DNA of 64,000 bases from Phycisphaerae bacterium (GCA_016845245.1 JAERSY010000059.1:34959-98958); one strand, 5' to 3'. Shown: positions 44,327-55,150, counted from the stretch's first letter. Notes: generated by a model from the sequence alone, not told the origin. Made by a program: numbers and translations.

Positions 44327-45136
44327 TTAGAAAAGAACTTCTTGCACCATATTGACGGATTTCCCCGCTTGCATCATCGGGGTGGGGTGGTCTTGGTGCG
44401 AAATCGTCAATAGCGGCCTCAATGCTGAAGCATGCTCTTCGTACAACGAATGGATGTGTCTCGGCGCGTTGCATTGCCGTGATAAGTGCAACAACACAAC
44501 ATGTGAGAGGGTCGATTGGCTTGCAATGGTTTGAACTGCACAGAGTGATTGCGCGTTTGAAAGGTGCCCGCCACCACCCATGATGCGTTCCTTTAGAAAC
44601 TGAGGACGTCCACTTGTTTCTTGCATCATTGGGTCGTAGTTTGACTCAAAGGCAACAATGTCAAGATTGGAAAATGATGAGAGCAGATGTTCTGGAACAT
44701 GACCTAAGTCAGTCGCAAATCCGAGCCGTTCATCTCCCGAGTCAAACACATAACCAAATGTGCCAAGTTCGTCGTGTGCAACGTGGACTGGTTCAACAGT
44801 GCAACCGTGAAGCGTGAACGCGCCATCAAAAGCAACAATGTTTTCACTTTGAAGTCCGAGTGACATTGCACGTGGGACATGCAACCGGTGAAGGTGCACG
44901 TTGATACCCTGATTTTGAATGGTTCTACACCAGACAGGGTTGAAGTGGTCTCGGTCGACGTGGGTGAGCACGATGTCTTGAACATCAGCAAGGGCTAGGC
45001 CTGCTCGCTTTAAACGCTCTTTCGTTTGTTTGATTGAAAAGCCACAGTCGAGCATCACCCACTTCATTCCAGACTGAAGTACGCTTGCATTGCCTGAAGA
45101 ACCGCTACCTAACACACAAAACTTGAATCCATTCAT
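44327..45136 (-). CDS. Metallo-beta-lactamase-fold hydrolase, YycJ/WalJ-like, altered metal motif
   Basis: A 269-residue MBL-fold protein similar to YycJ/WalJ, possibly a nuclease or an enzyme linked to cell-wall signalling. Conserved blocks: VLGSGSSGNASVL at the start, MLDCGFSIKQ, GFATDLGHVPEHL and LLHLSRQCNAP. The metal motif reads LTHVDRDHF, so the usual HxHxDH is HxDxDH, with Asp61 where the second His should be. GGGGHLSNAQS supplies a further His. It follows lpxA with no gap, so the two probably share a transcript. No walK/walR pair is near. Confidence 0.78.
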   Translation of the reverse strand: MNGFKFCVLGSGSSGNASVLQSGMKWVMLDCGFSIKQTKERLKRAGLALADVQDIVLTHVDRDHFNPVWCRTIQNQGINVHLHRLHVPRAMSLGLQSENIVAFDGAFTLHGCTVEPVHVAHDELGTFGYVFDSGDERLGFATDLGHVPEHLLSSFSNLDIVAFESNYDPMMQETSGRPQFLKERIMGGGGHLSNAQSLCAVQTIASQSTLSHVVLLHLSRQCNAPRHIHSLYEEHASALRPLLTISHQDHPTPMMQAGKSVNMVQEVLF

Positions 45137-45946
45137 TTATTGTGCAACACCTCTTTTTGATTTTCGCGTTTCTGTTAATGGTGGAACAAGCCCTTTGCGA
45201 GATTGCTCAATGAATGACACATATTCCGAACTTGTTGGTGAGCCGAGCGCTTGAAGCGCCTCGACACTTTTTGCAACGGAGTTTCCACTTCGATAAATCA
45301 GTTTATAAATGTCTTGACGTTCTTTGATTTCTTCTCTTGAAATGTCCTTACGCCGCATTCCAACTAGATTGACTGAGCCAATGATGTTTGATCCCGTTGC
45401 CATAAAGTGAGGCGCTACATCTCCTGTGATAAAGATGCCGCCTGCGACCATCGCGCCTGTCCCAATCGAAACAAATTGGTGAACGACTGAACCACCGCCT
45501 ATGATGACGTGGTCTTGCATGTGCACATGCCCGCCGAGGGATACGTCTGTCACAATGGTGTTGTTGTTTCCGATTTGGCAATCGTGACCGACGTGGCTTG
45601 TTGTCATCAAAAAGTTATGATTCCCAATGGTCGTTGGTGCTTCTTGCGTTGCCCTATGAATGGTCACACCCTCGCGGAAGGTGTTGTCATTTCCGATGAC
45701 GATGCCGGGTTCATACTGATCGTGTGGGAAGTTAATGTCTTGAGCACAAAAGCCAATTGAAGAAAAGGGATAGACGACATTGCGCTCGCCCATAGTGAGT
45801 TTGCCGGTGAGATAGACATTCCCAATGAGCGTCGTCCCTGAACCAATTGAAATTTCGCCTTCTAATACGCAATGCGGACCAATGGTCACATCGTCAGCTA
45901 AGGAAACTTGCTGATCGATAATCGCAGTGGGATGAATAGTTGGCAT
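45137..45946 (-). CDS. lpxA: UDP-N-acetylglucosamine acyltransferase
   Basis: LpxA transfers a 3-hydroxyacyl chain to UDP-GlcNAc, the first step of lipid A synthesis. The left-handed beta-helix repeats run through residues 5-180, with MPTIHPTAIIDQQVSLADDV at the start. TTSHVGHDCQIG contains the catalytic His, and the helical C-terminal domain (RRKDISREEIKE...YKLIYRSG) is standard. Length 269 is usual. It supports a lipid A-bearing outer membrane. It is divergent from lipB (27 bases between starts) and followed by the MBL hydrolase. Confidence 0.93.
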   Translation of the reverse strand: MPTIHPTAIIDQQVSLADDVTIGPHCVLEGEISIGSGTTLIGNVYLTGKLTMGERNVVYPFSSIGFCAQDINFPHDQYEPGIVIGNDNTFREGVTIHRATQEAPTTIGNHNFLMTTSHVGHDCQIGNNNTIVTDVSLGGHVHMQDHVIIGGGSVVHQFVSIGTGAMVAGGIFITGDVAPHFMATGSNIIGSVNLVGMRRKDISREEIKERQDIYKLIYRSGNSVAKSVEALQALGSPTSSEYVSFIEQSRKGLVPPLTETRKSKRGVAQ

Positions 45947-45973
45947 CGCCCGAGTATCATCTCAAGAATTCCC

Positions 45974-46666
45974 ATGACGTGTCCACTGAACATTCAAGAT
46001 ATTGGAAAAATTGCGTACGAACCAGCGCTTGAGTTGCAACGGAAAGTTCATGCAATGGTCTTAGAACGAAGACATGAAGAAGATTCCTCTCCATTTAACT
46101 TGCTCCTTGTTGAACATGACCCGCCCGTGTTAACTGTTAGCAAGAGACCGTCGGCACGGGAGCATCTCATCGCAACTGAAGCGCAGTTAGAACAAGCAGG
46201 CGTGGTTGTGTGTCAAACCGACCGCGGTGGTGACATTACGTATCACGGACCCGGCCAACTTGTTGGTTATCCCATATGCGATCTGAATGAACTTCACCTT
46301 CGACTTCACGGTTACATGCGTTTTTTAGAGGACTGCATCATCGAAGTCTTGCAACGTTTTGATATTCGCGGAAAGCGAGACCACTGCGCAACAGGCGTTT
46401 GGGTGAACAATGCAAAAATCTGCGCGATGGGCGTTCGGGTCTCTCGCTGGATATCGATGCACGGTTTTGCATTGAACGTCCAACCAGACATGACTCACTT
46501 CAACCTCATTGTGCCTTGTGGCCTTGCTGGAAGACAAGTGACATCCATGGCTGAACTGCTCGGTGGAGATTGCCCAAGTATGGATGAAGTCAAAGCAGTG
46601 ACGTCAGAAGTCTTTACGCACGCTATTGCGCGTCAAGCCCAAGCTCAGCAAGAACATCATCAGTGA
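45974..46666 (+). CDS. lipB: Lipoyl(octanoyl) transferase
   Basis: LipB moves octanoyl groups from acyl carrier protein to lipoyl domains. RGGDITYHGPGQLVGYPI is the family signature with the substrate-binding residues. A catalytic Lys is expected in AKICAMGVRV, which reads ICAMGVRV preceded by NNAK, and the Cys is in LIVPCGLAGR. The start at 45974 (MTCPLNIQDIG) avoids overlap with the divergent lpxA that a longer frame at 45908 would give. Its 3' end overlaps the converging OmpH-like gene by 44 bases. Confidence 0.92.
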   Translation: MTCPLNIQDIGKIAYEPALELQRKVHAMVLERRHEEDSSPFNLLLVEHDPPVLTVSKRPSAREHLIATEAQLEQAGVVVCQTDRGGDITYHGPGQLVGYPICDLNELHLRLHGYMRFLEDCIIEVLQRFDIRGKRDHCATGVWVNNAKICAMGVRVSRWISMHGFALNVQPDMTHFNLIVPCGLAGRQVTSMAELLGGDCPSMDEVKAVTSEVFTHAIARQAQAQQEHHQ

Positions 46667-47318
46667 GGTCAATGCCTTCAGGATAGGTGATGGCTGTTCG
46701 CAACCTGATTTGCATGATTGCAACGTCTGGGCTTGTTGTTTCAATTGGTTCATCCGGTGAGATAAATCGAAGCACGAGGTCAACACCGTTGCGTTCAGCA
46801 ACAACTTCAACTGCTGTCACAATTTCTTCATACGCTTCAATCATTTGTGATGCGAAGAGTGCGCCTTGTTGTTCAGACGCGGCTTGTTGGAGTTGTTGAA
46901 ACTCGCCCATTGCTTGATCCCATCGTTGGCGCATTGCAGGGTGTTCTTCGGAATCTTGAGGGAGCGCTTGGGCTTCTTCCATGATTCCATCAAGCACATC
47001 TCGCGCTTCTTGCAATCGCCCTTCAAGTGTTTGTTGCATTTCAGTTCTTGCTTCAACGAAGTGTGACGCTTCCATCATTTGAGTGAGCGCTTTTCCCACT
47101 TCCATGAAGCCAACGCTCCAAACAGTGTCAGTCTTTGCTTCGCCAAATGAAAGATGTCCTTCGTCACTCGTTAATGTGATGGCATCTTCACCGCTTCCAA
47201 GTTGTATTGAGTCAACCGGTCCAATGACGCCTGTTTCGTCACTCCCTGTAAGTGTGGATGCGACGGCCCCAGCAATGAGGAGCGTTGAGATTCCGATGGT
47301 TTGAAAAGTTGTCGACAT
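46623..47318 (-). CDS. OmpH/Skp-like periplasmic chaperone
   Basis: A 231-residue exported protein with a signal peptide (TIGISTLLIAGAVASTL). The middle is a long, charged helical pair (about residues 90-180, with EMQQTLEGRLQEARDVLDG), followed by VVAERNGVDLVLRF and a short C-terminal strand with GIDLTDDVLAEL. This is the Skp/OmpH pattern. Such proteins chaperone outer-membrane proteins in the periplasm. The region before the helices (about residues 30-65) is a non-typical insert with beta character. It is co-directional with lepA upstream and overlaps lipB at its 3' end. Confidence 0.7.
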   Translation of the reverse strand: MSTTFQTIGISTLLIAGAVASTLTGSDETGVIGPVDSIQLGSGEDAITLTSDEGHLSFGEAKTDTVWSVGFMEVGKALTQMMEASHFVEARTEMQQTLEGRLQEARDVLDGIMEEAQALPQDSEEHPAMRQRWDQAMGEFQQLQQAASEQQGALFASQMIEAYEEIVTAVEVVAERNGVDLVLRFISPDEPIETTSPDVAIMQIRLRTAITYPEGIDLTDDVLAELGLDAQ

Positions 47319-49127
<1,809 letters not shown>

Positions 49128-49139
49128 AGGTTGAGCAGT

Positions 49140-50597
49140 TTACCGCAAAGGAAGGGAAATCACTTGTTCTAACTCTTCAATTGGTCGAGCAATCATGTCA
49201 TACCCATCACTATCTGTGATGCGGCAGGGAATGACCGCTCCAGGGCTTAACTCAACTTCACTCATGACGATTGTGCACGCATCAATGTCTGGGGCTTGCT
49301 GTTTCGTTCGACCTTTGTACAGCATGAGTTCGCCTTCGGCAGTTTCGCCGATGAACGCATCAATGAGAATCTGGTGTTCTTCATTGTTTGCTGCTGCCTG
49401 AGCGGCTTTGTCGAACGCTATTGCTTGCTGCGTGAGCATCAATTCTTCTTCACGGGCGTGTTTGACCTCGTCAGGAACGCGGAGCGTGTCATCATCTTCA
49501 AGCGTACCTGCGACGGTGCCTTTTTCCTTGGAATATTGGAAGACGCCCATCGCTTCAAACTGATGTTCTTGAATGTACGAATTCAGTGCTTGGTGGTCTT
49601 CTTCGGTTTCGCCGGGGAAGCCGGTGATGAAGGTCGTTCGGATGGCAACTCCGGGAATCATTTCGCGCAATTTTTTGAGAAGAGTCGATTGCGCATCTGC
49701 TTTAACATTTCTTCGCATCGCATCGAGCATGCCATCGGTTGCGTGTTGAAGCGGGATATCGATGTATGGAACGACATGTGGCAAGCGTGCCATCGCTTCA
49801 ATCATCTCATCGGTAAAGTACGTTGGGTAGGCGTACATCAGGCGAATCCAACCGCCGCCAGCTTCTTTCACGGCCTCGTTCAGTTCAGTAAGAAGTCCAA
49901 CAAGTCCTTCGGGGTAGTCAATGTCATACCCAAAACTTGTTGTGTCTTGCCCAATGAGGTTAAGTTCAAAAACTCCAGAAGCAAGAAGTTGTTTCGCTTC
50001 TTGCACGATGTGTTCAACGGGCTTCGAACGCATCTTCCCTCGAATCGATGGAATCGTACAGAAGGAACAATTTTGGTTGCACCCCTCACTGATGCGTAAG
50101 TATGCCCAGTGGCGTGGTGTTAGTTGAATTCTGTTTGAATCATCTTCAAAGTACCCAACTGGCTCATCTATGCCTCGCGCTCGTGCTGCGAGCAGGGCGT
50201 TGGCTGCAATCCAGTTTGGTCGTTGTTCTTTTTCGGGTGCCTCTTCCATTGCGTCGACAATGTGGTCGCGGTCGAAGACGCCAATCATTGCATCAATACC
50301 CGGACACCAATCGAGCATTTTCGCTCGGTGGCGTTGGACGAGGCATCCTGCTGCCACCACTCGCTTGACCTTGCCGTGTTCCTTCATTGCGATGGCTTCG
50401 TTGATGACCTCAACGGATTCTTCCTTCGATGCTTCTAAGAAACCGCAAGTGTTGATGATGATTGCATCTGCATCATCGTGGTCTGGAACAATGTCATAGC
50501 CCGCGTCCATCAAGGTCGCTAGCATTTGTTCGCTGTCAACGAGGTTTTTAGGGCAGCCCAAGCTGACAAATCCAATGTTATGAATAGATGATGCCAT
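49140..50597 (-). CDS. rimO: Ribosomal protein S12 methylthiotransferase RimO
   Basis: RimO adds a methylthio group to Asp88 of ribosomal protein S12. It has an N-terminal UPF0004 domain (GFVSLGCPKNLVDSEQM, NTCGFLEASKEES) and the radical SAM motif CNQNCSFC in SEGCNQNCSFCTIP at about residue 170. IDIPLQHATD and TTFITGFPGETE are later SAM-binding blocks. A C-terminal TRAM domain is present (IGETAEGELMLYKGRT). Length 485 fits. It reads leftward into lepA with a 12-base gap. Confidence 0.95.
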   Translation of the reverse strand: MASSIHNIGFVSLGCPKNLVDSEQMLATLMDAGYDIVPDHDDADAIIINTCGFLEASKEESVEVINEAIAMKEHGKVKRVVAAGCLVQRHRAKMLDWCPGIDAMIGVFDRDHIVDAMEEAPEKEQRPNWIAANALLAARARGIDEPVGYFEDDSNRIQLTPRHWAYLRISEGCNQNCSFCTIPSIRGKMRSKPVEHIVQEAKQLLASGVFELNLIGQDTTSFGYDIDYPEGLVGLLTELNEAVKEAGGGWIRLMYAYPTYFTDEMIEAMARLPHVVPYIDIPLQHATDGMLDAMRRNVKADAQSTLLKKLREMIPGVAIRTTFITGFPGETEEDHQALNSYIQEHQFEAMGVFQYSKEKGTVAGTLEDDDTLRVPDEVKHAREEELMLTQQAIAFDKAAQAAANNEEHQILIDAFIGETAEGELMLYKGRTKQQAPDIDACTIVMSEVELSPGAVIPCRITDSDGYDMIARPIEELEQVISLPLR

Positions 50598-50661
50598 CGA
50601 TAGGGTATTGTACGGAAGATTCCTGCATAAAGTGAAACAGGGGCTATCTAAGCGTCACGCA

Positions 50662-51268
50662 TCAGTTATTGAGCGTGACGAATCCGCCATCGATTGGAAA
50701 GTTGCTTCCTGTGATAAAGGAAGCATCATCTGAGCACAAGTAGTCAACAAACGCGGCGACTTCATCAGGGGTGCCCATTCTTCCAATGGGCTGCGTGTTT
50801 GAGAGTTGCTCAAACATCTCTTCTTTTCGGTCGGGGTAATGGTCTTCGAGGTATTGGTCTACAAAAGGCGTGTGCACGCGTGCAGGAGAAATGCAGTTGC
50901 ATCGGATGCCATCGTTGATGTAATCCTTTGCAATGGAATACGTCATCGTGAGCACTGCACCCTTCGTCATTGAATATGCAAAACGGTCTGGAATTCCAAC
51001 GGAGGCAACAATGGATGCCATGTTGATGAGCACATCGATTGGCATTGCATCTGTGATTGACTTGATGAGGTTGGCGACTTCTGCGTGATTTGAAACATCA
51101 ATGGTTTTCGCTTCGCCAACGCCACCATCTTGAACGATGAGCTCAAGCGTTTCTTCTGCTGCGTTTGTATCGATATCCGCAACAATCACAAAGTAGTTGC
51201 TCTTTGCCAATCGAAGGGAAACACTTCGGCCGATGCCACTTCCGCCTCCAGTTACAAAGGCAACTCAT
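50662..51268 (-). pseudogene. Decayed L-fucose/2-keto-3-deoxy-fuconate-type SDR dehydrogenase
   Basis: A short-chain dehydrogenase with two lesions. First, the start: ATG at 51268-51266 is followed by one extra base, so the frame VAFVTGGGSGIG begins only after a stop (ATGA). Removing one A restores MVAFVTGGGSGIG. Second, DVLIN runs straight into MASIVASVG, so about 50 residues including the NNAG block are missing. The rest (YSMTKGAV, RVHTPFVDQYLEDHYP, SFITGSNFPIDGGF) is well kept and matches sugar dehydrogenases of fucose/rhamnose pathways. It is divergent from a sugar mutarotase gene. A sequencing error cannot explain the in-frame deletion. Confidence 0.75.
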
Positions 51269-51290
51269 TTTCTTTCTTGATGCGTCATGC

Positions 51291-51617
51291 ATGAAATCCT
51301 ATCGCCATTCTAAAGAGGAGGCAAGTTGTAGAAGTGTTGAGCGCTACCATCGAGTTGGTCAAGTGTGGCCTGAAGTCATTGAGAGCATCAAAGCGTCCGG
51401 CGTTTTGCAAATGAACATATATCGTGACGGTTTGTCACTCATCATGGTGATGGACGTGGATGACGACTTTACATTTGAACGCAAAGCGACACTTGACGCT
51501 GAAAACCCAAAAGTGCAAGAGTGGGAAACATTAATGGAACGGTTTCAACGAGTTGGCGAAGGTGTAAATGAGAAGTGGCAGCCAGTGAATAATATTTTCA
51601 AGCTAAGCGACCATTAA
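51291..51617 (+). CDS. L-rhamnose/L-fucose mutarotase-like protein (DUF718)
   Basis: A 108-residue protein of the L-rhamnose mutarotase (DUF718) family, which interconverts alpha and beta anomers of deoxy sugars. The signature is plain: RYHRVGQVWPEVIESIKASG, MDVDDDFTFERK and NPKVQEWETLMERFQ. The N-terminal 18 residues differ from the family (usual MKRYxxxLDLKDD). The ATG at 51291 is chosen by homology; a longer frame from 51165 would run through the pseudogene. Next to it lies a broken sugar dehydrogenase, so this may be a leftover of a fucose or rhamnose degradation locus. Confidence 0.82.
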   Translation: MKSYRHSKEEASCRSVERYHRVGQVWPEVIESIKASGVLQMNIYRDGLSLIMVMDVDDDFTFERKATLDAENPKVQEWETLMERFQRVGEGVNEKWQPVNNIFKLSDH

Positions 51618-52162
51618 ACATAAAGACCATGCGTCTCGATGTACTTCGCGACTTCTGCGTTGAGCAAGTTGGCGGTGGGTTGTCCAGACTTCACCGCGTT
51701 CCGAGCGTCAGTTGAAGAACAAACAATCGGTTCGATGTGAAGACGCCGCTCAGGCGGAACATCAATCCCATTTCTCGGAATCACAACTGGGTTGCCAAGT
51801 TCAATGAGTGCTTCATGTCGATGCCAATGTGGAAACTGCGACCACTGATCAGCACCAATAAGAAGTTGTACTTGCACGCCTTCTTCTAATAGCGTTTCGA
51901 CTGTCTCTATGGTGTAACTCGTACCACCTCGCTCAAGTTCCAAGGTTGAAATTGACGCCCATGGTTCATCTGCCGTTGCAAGCGTAAGCATTGCGAGGCG
52001 GTGCGCATTGTCAGTATGCGAACTCTCTTTAAGCGGCGACTGCGCCGCTGGCATAAAGATGACGCCGCCTGCGTGCGTTTGTTTCATTGCTTCGCGTGCG
52101 ATTGAAACATGTGCAAGCGTAGGGGGATCAAATGAACCGCCAAATAGAAGCAAGTGCGTCAT
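51614..52162 (-). CDS. nadD: Nicotinate-nucleotide adenylyltransferase
   Basis: NadD couples nicotinate mononucleotide with ATP in NAD synthesis. FGGSFDPPTLAHVSIA is the nucleotidyl-transferase motif (GxFDPxxxxH), LIGADQWSQFPHW is the second block, and VCSSTDARNAV holds the SSTxxR signature. 182 residues is a normal length. The start overlaps the panC stop by four bases, so the two are probably coupled. It ends 4 bases inside the convergent mutarotase gene. Confidence 0.93.
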   Translation of the reverse strand: MTHLLLFGGSFDPPTLAHVSIAREAMKQTHAGGVIFMPAAQSPLKESSHTDNAHRLAMLTLATADEPWASISTLELERGGTSYTIETVETLLEEGVQVQLLIGADQWSQFPHWHRHEALIELGNPVVIPRNGIDVPPERRLHIEPIVCSSTDARNAVKSGQPTANLLNAEVAKYIETHGLYV

Positions 52163-52938
52163 GGCAGTGCTCCATTATCAATAAGGCGAGTCGTTCCAGC
52201 CCTTGCTGCAATGAGTGCCCGTCTTGATCGCCCTTCAACTGGTGCTAACAATGTCTCTGCATCTCTAATGACAGCGTAATCGACGTCGAGTCCTGCATCG
52301 AGCAGGGCTGCACGCATCTCATTTTCACAGCCAAGTGGAAGCGCTTTGACGACGGCTTGTGCTTGGGCTCGCTCTTCATCTGACAAGTAAGCATTTCGAC
52401 TGCTCAGTGCAACACCATCTTCGCCCCTTGCAGTTGGTACCGCACAAATAGCAATACCTTCAAATCGCTCCTCCTTAGAAACCATTGCCTCAATCACTTT
52501 GAGTTGTTGGTAATCTTTTTCACCAAAAAATGCGTGTGTGGGTTTTGTAAACTGAAAGAGCCGAGCAACAACATTACATACCCCCTGAAAATGCGTTGGT
52601 CTTGTTGCATCTTCAAGTTTTGGTTCTGTTGCCACCATTGGTAGTGGGATGTCATCCATCGCTTCTGCGTATACATCTTCAACAGTTGGTGCAAAGACGA
52701 CATCAGTACCAGCTTGTCTTGCCAGTTCAACATCAGCGTCAAGGGTGCGGGGGTATGCGTCAAAATCTTCATCTGGTGCAAATTGAGTCGGGTTCACGAA
52801 GACGCTTACAACGACGGGTAACTCGTTTATGTTTGCAGCCGAAATGAGTTCAAGATGCCCCGAGTGGAGGGCGCCCATTGTTGGTACGAATGTACAACCA
52901 TCCTGAGGGAGTGCTGAAGGGTCATGAATCACGAGCAT
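52159..52938 (-). CDS. panC: Pantothenate synthetase
   Basis: PanC joins pantoate and beta-alanine to pantothenate, a precursor of CoA. VPTMGALHSGHLELI has the HIGH-like motif (HSGH), VSVFVNPTQFAPDEDF is the pantoate-binding block, and HAFFGEKDYQQL carries the KMSKS-like region. Then DGVALSSRNAYLS follows. It is 259 residues, slightly short at the N-terminus because the protein starts MLVIHDPSALP. It overlaps nadD and is divergent from the cysteine desulfurase gene. Confidence 0.94.
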   Translation of the reverse strand: MLVIHDPSALPQDGCTFVPTMGALHSGHLELISAANINELPVVVSVFVNPTQFAPDEDFDAYPRTLDADVELARQAGTDVVFAPTVEDVYAEAMDDIPLPMVATEPKLEDATRPTHFQGVCNVVARLFQFTKPTHAFFGEKDYQQLKVIEAMVSKEERFEGIAICAVPTARGEDGVALSSRNAYLSDEERAQAQAVVKALPLGCENEMRAALLDAGLDVDYAVIRDAETLLAPVEGRSRRALIAARAGTTRLIDNGALP

Positions 52939-52978
52939 GCCACCATTGTCCTACGGATGGCGGTATCCTGCTAGTCAG

Positions 52979-54100
52979 ATGAAGTGTGAAGAACCAATCT
53001 ATCTTGATTACGCAGCGACGACGCCAGTCGCGCCCCAAGTGGTGACTGCGATGTTGCCATTCTTGACAACTGCGTTTGGGAATCCATCAAGTACGCACAG
53101 TTATGGAAGAACGGCTAAGCTTGCTGTTGAAAAAGCGCGAACGTCCATTGCATCGCACCTCAACGTGAAGCCGAGTGAAGTCATCTTCACTTCAGGCGGA
53201 AGTGAAAGTAACACGCTTGCAATCAAGGGCATGCTTCAAAAGCAGAAACAAGGCCACCTAGTACTATCCGCAGTTGAACACCCGTCATCACTTGACGCAG
53301 CAAAGCAACTTGAAAAACAGGGATACGCAGTCACCATCGTTGCGCCAACGAGTGATGGTGAAGTAACCGAATCAGCAATCGCGCAAGCACTCACTGAAGA
53401 GACTGTCCTTGTGAGTGTCATGACTGGCAACAATGAAATTGGAACCGTGAACGCAGTTTCAGAGATTGCAACACTCTGCAACGCGCGTGGAATCAAGTTT
53501 CATACTGATGCAGCGCAAGGAGTTGGCCACTTGCCAATCGACGCATCGCACTTTGATTTGCTGACAATGACTGGGCACAAACTCTACGCACCAAAGGGTG
53601 TTGGCGTACTTGTCATAAAAGATGGTCTAACGCTTCATCCAATGATGCAAGGCGGACAAACTGAGCGAGGACTCAGGGGCGGAACAGTAAACGTCGCTTC
53701 AATCGTTGGACTCGGCGTTGCAATAGAGCTCTGTCAAACATCGCACGCTCATTCCATTGCAACGGTTCGAGACAACTGTGAAACGTTGCTTCTCGAAGCA
53801 ATTCCTGATGTCGTCATTAATGGACAGGGTTGTGCTCGGCTTCCACACATCTCAAGCGTTCAGTTCCCTTCACTTGGCATCGACTTTTCGCCCGAAATGA
53901 TTCATGGTGTTGCGTGCTCTGCGGGCTCGGCATGTCAAAGTGGAGTTGGCAGTCACGTTCTTCAAGCAATCGGGAAAAATGAGGTTGAAATCGCGTCCAC
54001 GCTCCGCTTATCCTTTGGAAGGCAGACCTCTGAGGATGACTTGAAAAAGGCGGTAAACAACATTGTTTCTTGTGTCAATCAATGCTCGCCTCGCGTATAA
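52979..54100 (+). CDS. Cysteine desulfurase (NifS/IscS family)
   Basis: A PLP enzyme that moves sulfur from cysteine to Fe-S scaffolds. IYLDYAATTPV opens the fold, VSVMTGNNEIGTVN and HTDAAQGVGHLP follow, and MTGHKLYAPKG carries the PLP Lys at about residue 200. SAGSACQSGVGSHV is the mobile Cys loop at about residue 314. Length 373 fits the short NifS-like class. The ATG at 52979 is preferred; an in-frame start at 52937 would overlap panC. An A-type Fe-S carrier follows 26 bases later; IscU/SufBCD are not in the window. Confidence 0.9.
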   Translation: MKCEEPIYLDYAATTPVAPQVVTAMLPFLTTAFGNPSSTHSYGRTAKLAVEKARTSIASHLNVKPSEVIFTSGGSESNTLAIKGMLQKQKQGHLVLSAVEHPSSLDAAKQLEKQGYAVTIVAPTSDGEVTESAIAQALTEETVLVSVMTGNNEIGTVNAVSEIATLCNARGIKFHTDAAQGVGHLPIDASHFDLLTMTGHKLYAPKGVGVLVIKDGLTLHPMMQGGQTERGLRGGTVNVASIVGLGVAIELCQTSHAHSIATVRDNCETLLLEAIPDVVINGQGCARLPHISSVQFPSLGIDFSPEMIHGVACSAGSACQSGVGSHVLQAIGKNEVEIASTLRLSFGRQTSEDDLKKAVNNIVSCVNQCSPRV

Positions 54101-54125
54101 TATGGGGTCAACTTAGGAGTTTGTT

Positions 54126-54482
54126 ATGTCAGTTATTGTTACAGAAACAGCAGCACGAGAAATTTCATCCATTTTAAGCCAGCAAGGTCTTGATGCAGAG
54201 AATACGCATTTAAGAGTTGGAGTTAAAGGTGGTGGTTGCTCTGGGTTCAACTATATTCTTGACTTAACTGAAACAAAAAAAGAAGGCGACCAACAATGGG
54301 ATTTCGATTTTGATATTGAAGGTGGCGCGTTCAAACTCCAAGTGATTTGCGACCCAAAAAGTTATCTCTACTTGAATGGCACGACCGTCGATTTTAAAGA
54401 CGAAGTCATGGGCAGAGGGTTTGTGTTTGAGAATCCAAATGCAACAACGACTTGTGGGTGCGGCAGCAGTTTCTCTACATGA
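54126..54482 (+). CDS. A-type iron-sulfur cluster carrier (IscA/ErpA/SufA family)
   Basis: A 118-residue HesB-type carrier protein. The three conserved cysteines are seen: VKGGGCSGFNY in the middle and TCGCGSSF at the C-terminus. It holds or delivers Fe-S clusters to target proteins. Which subtype it belongs to (IscA, SufA or ErpA) cannot be told. A short AGGAG at 54114-54118 precedes the ATG. It is in an operon with the cysteine desulfurase, and its stop overlaps the next gene's ATG. Confidence 0.92.
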   Translation: MSVIVTETAAREISSILSQQGLDAENTHLRVGVKGGGCSGFNYILDLTETKKEGDQQWDFDFDIEGGAFKLQVICDPKSYLYLNGTTVDFKDEVMGRGFVFENPNATTTCGCGSSFST

Positions 54483-55150
54483 GCAAAGCACCTTCTCAAC
54501 CACAACCATGCGTCTATGATTTATTTATTGCTGTGACGGCGATTGTTTCGCTGTCATTACTTGGTTGGAGGGTGTTCCTAGATCCGGCAACAGAAATCGT
54601 TCAACTCATTGATTATTTTGATTTTGGAGTCTGCGCGATTTTCTTTTATGATTTTTTGCGAAATCTTAAACGTGCCCCATCAAAATTGAAGTACATGACA
54701 ACGTGGGGCATCTTTGATTTGCTCTCGTCGATTCCGGTCTTTCAGCCATTTAGGTGGACAAGATTGACTCGTGCAGCTCGTATATTTAGAGCAATAAAAT
54801 CAGTGAGGGCGATTGTCAACAATTCAAGTAGTGCGTACCGCGAATCGTTAGTCGTCTCAAGTTTTTTAGTAGCAGAACTTGTCATTATTGGTTCGTGCAT
54901 TGGAGTGCTTCACTTTGAATCCATGAGTCCTGATTCAAATCTCAACAACGCAGGAGATGTGTTGTGGTGGGCAGTCGTCACGATGGCAACAGTTGGTTAT
55001 GGTGATTTCTACCCAGTGACAATCGGTGGGCGTTTTTTCGCTGTTGTATTGATGATGATAGGCATAGGACTGTTTGCCATGCTTGCAGGTGTTTTTGCCG
55101 ATATTCTCCGCTCCTCTGCTAAGGAATTGGCCTCAAACCCCCCAGATTGA
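54479..55150 (+). CDS. Voltage-gated-type potassium channel protein
   Basis: An ion channel of about 223 residues. The selectivity filter TVGYGD is in WAVVTMATVGYGDFYP at about residue 168, with pore helix before and final helix after (FFAVVLMMIGIGLFAMLAGVFA). The N-terminal half has four hydrophobic segments, and RWTRLTRAARIFRAIKSVRAI is an Arg-rich S4-like segment, so a voltage sensor is likely. No cytoplasmic RCK domain is present. The ATG at 54479 overlaps the stop of the Fe-S carrier gene (ATGA); a longer in-frame start at 54452 is less likely. Confidence 0.9.
   Translation: MSKAPSQPQPCVYDLFIAVTAIVSLSLLGWRVFLDPATEIVQLIDYFDFGVCAIFFYDFLRNLKRAPSKLKYMTTWGIFDLLSSIPVFQPFRWTRLTRAARIFRAIKSVRAIVNNSSSAYRESLVVSSFLVAELVIIGSCIGVLHFESMSPDSNLNNAGDVLWWAVVTMATVGYGDFYPVTIGGRFFAVVLMMIGIGLFAMLAGVFADILRSSAKELASNPPD

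Noticed and set aside
49296..50099. A 267-codon open frame opposite rimO.
   Set aside because: It lies wholly antisense to a well-conserved gene and has no recognisable features.
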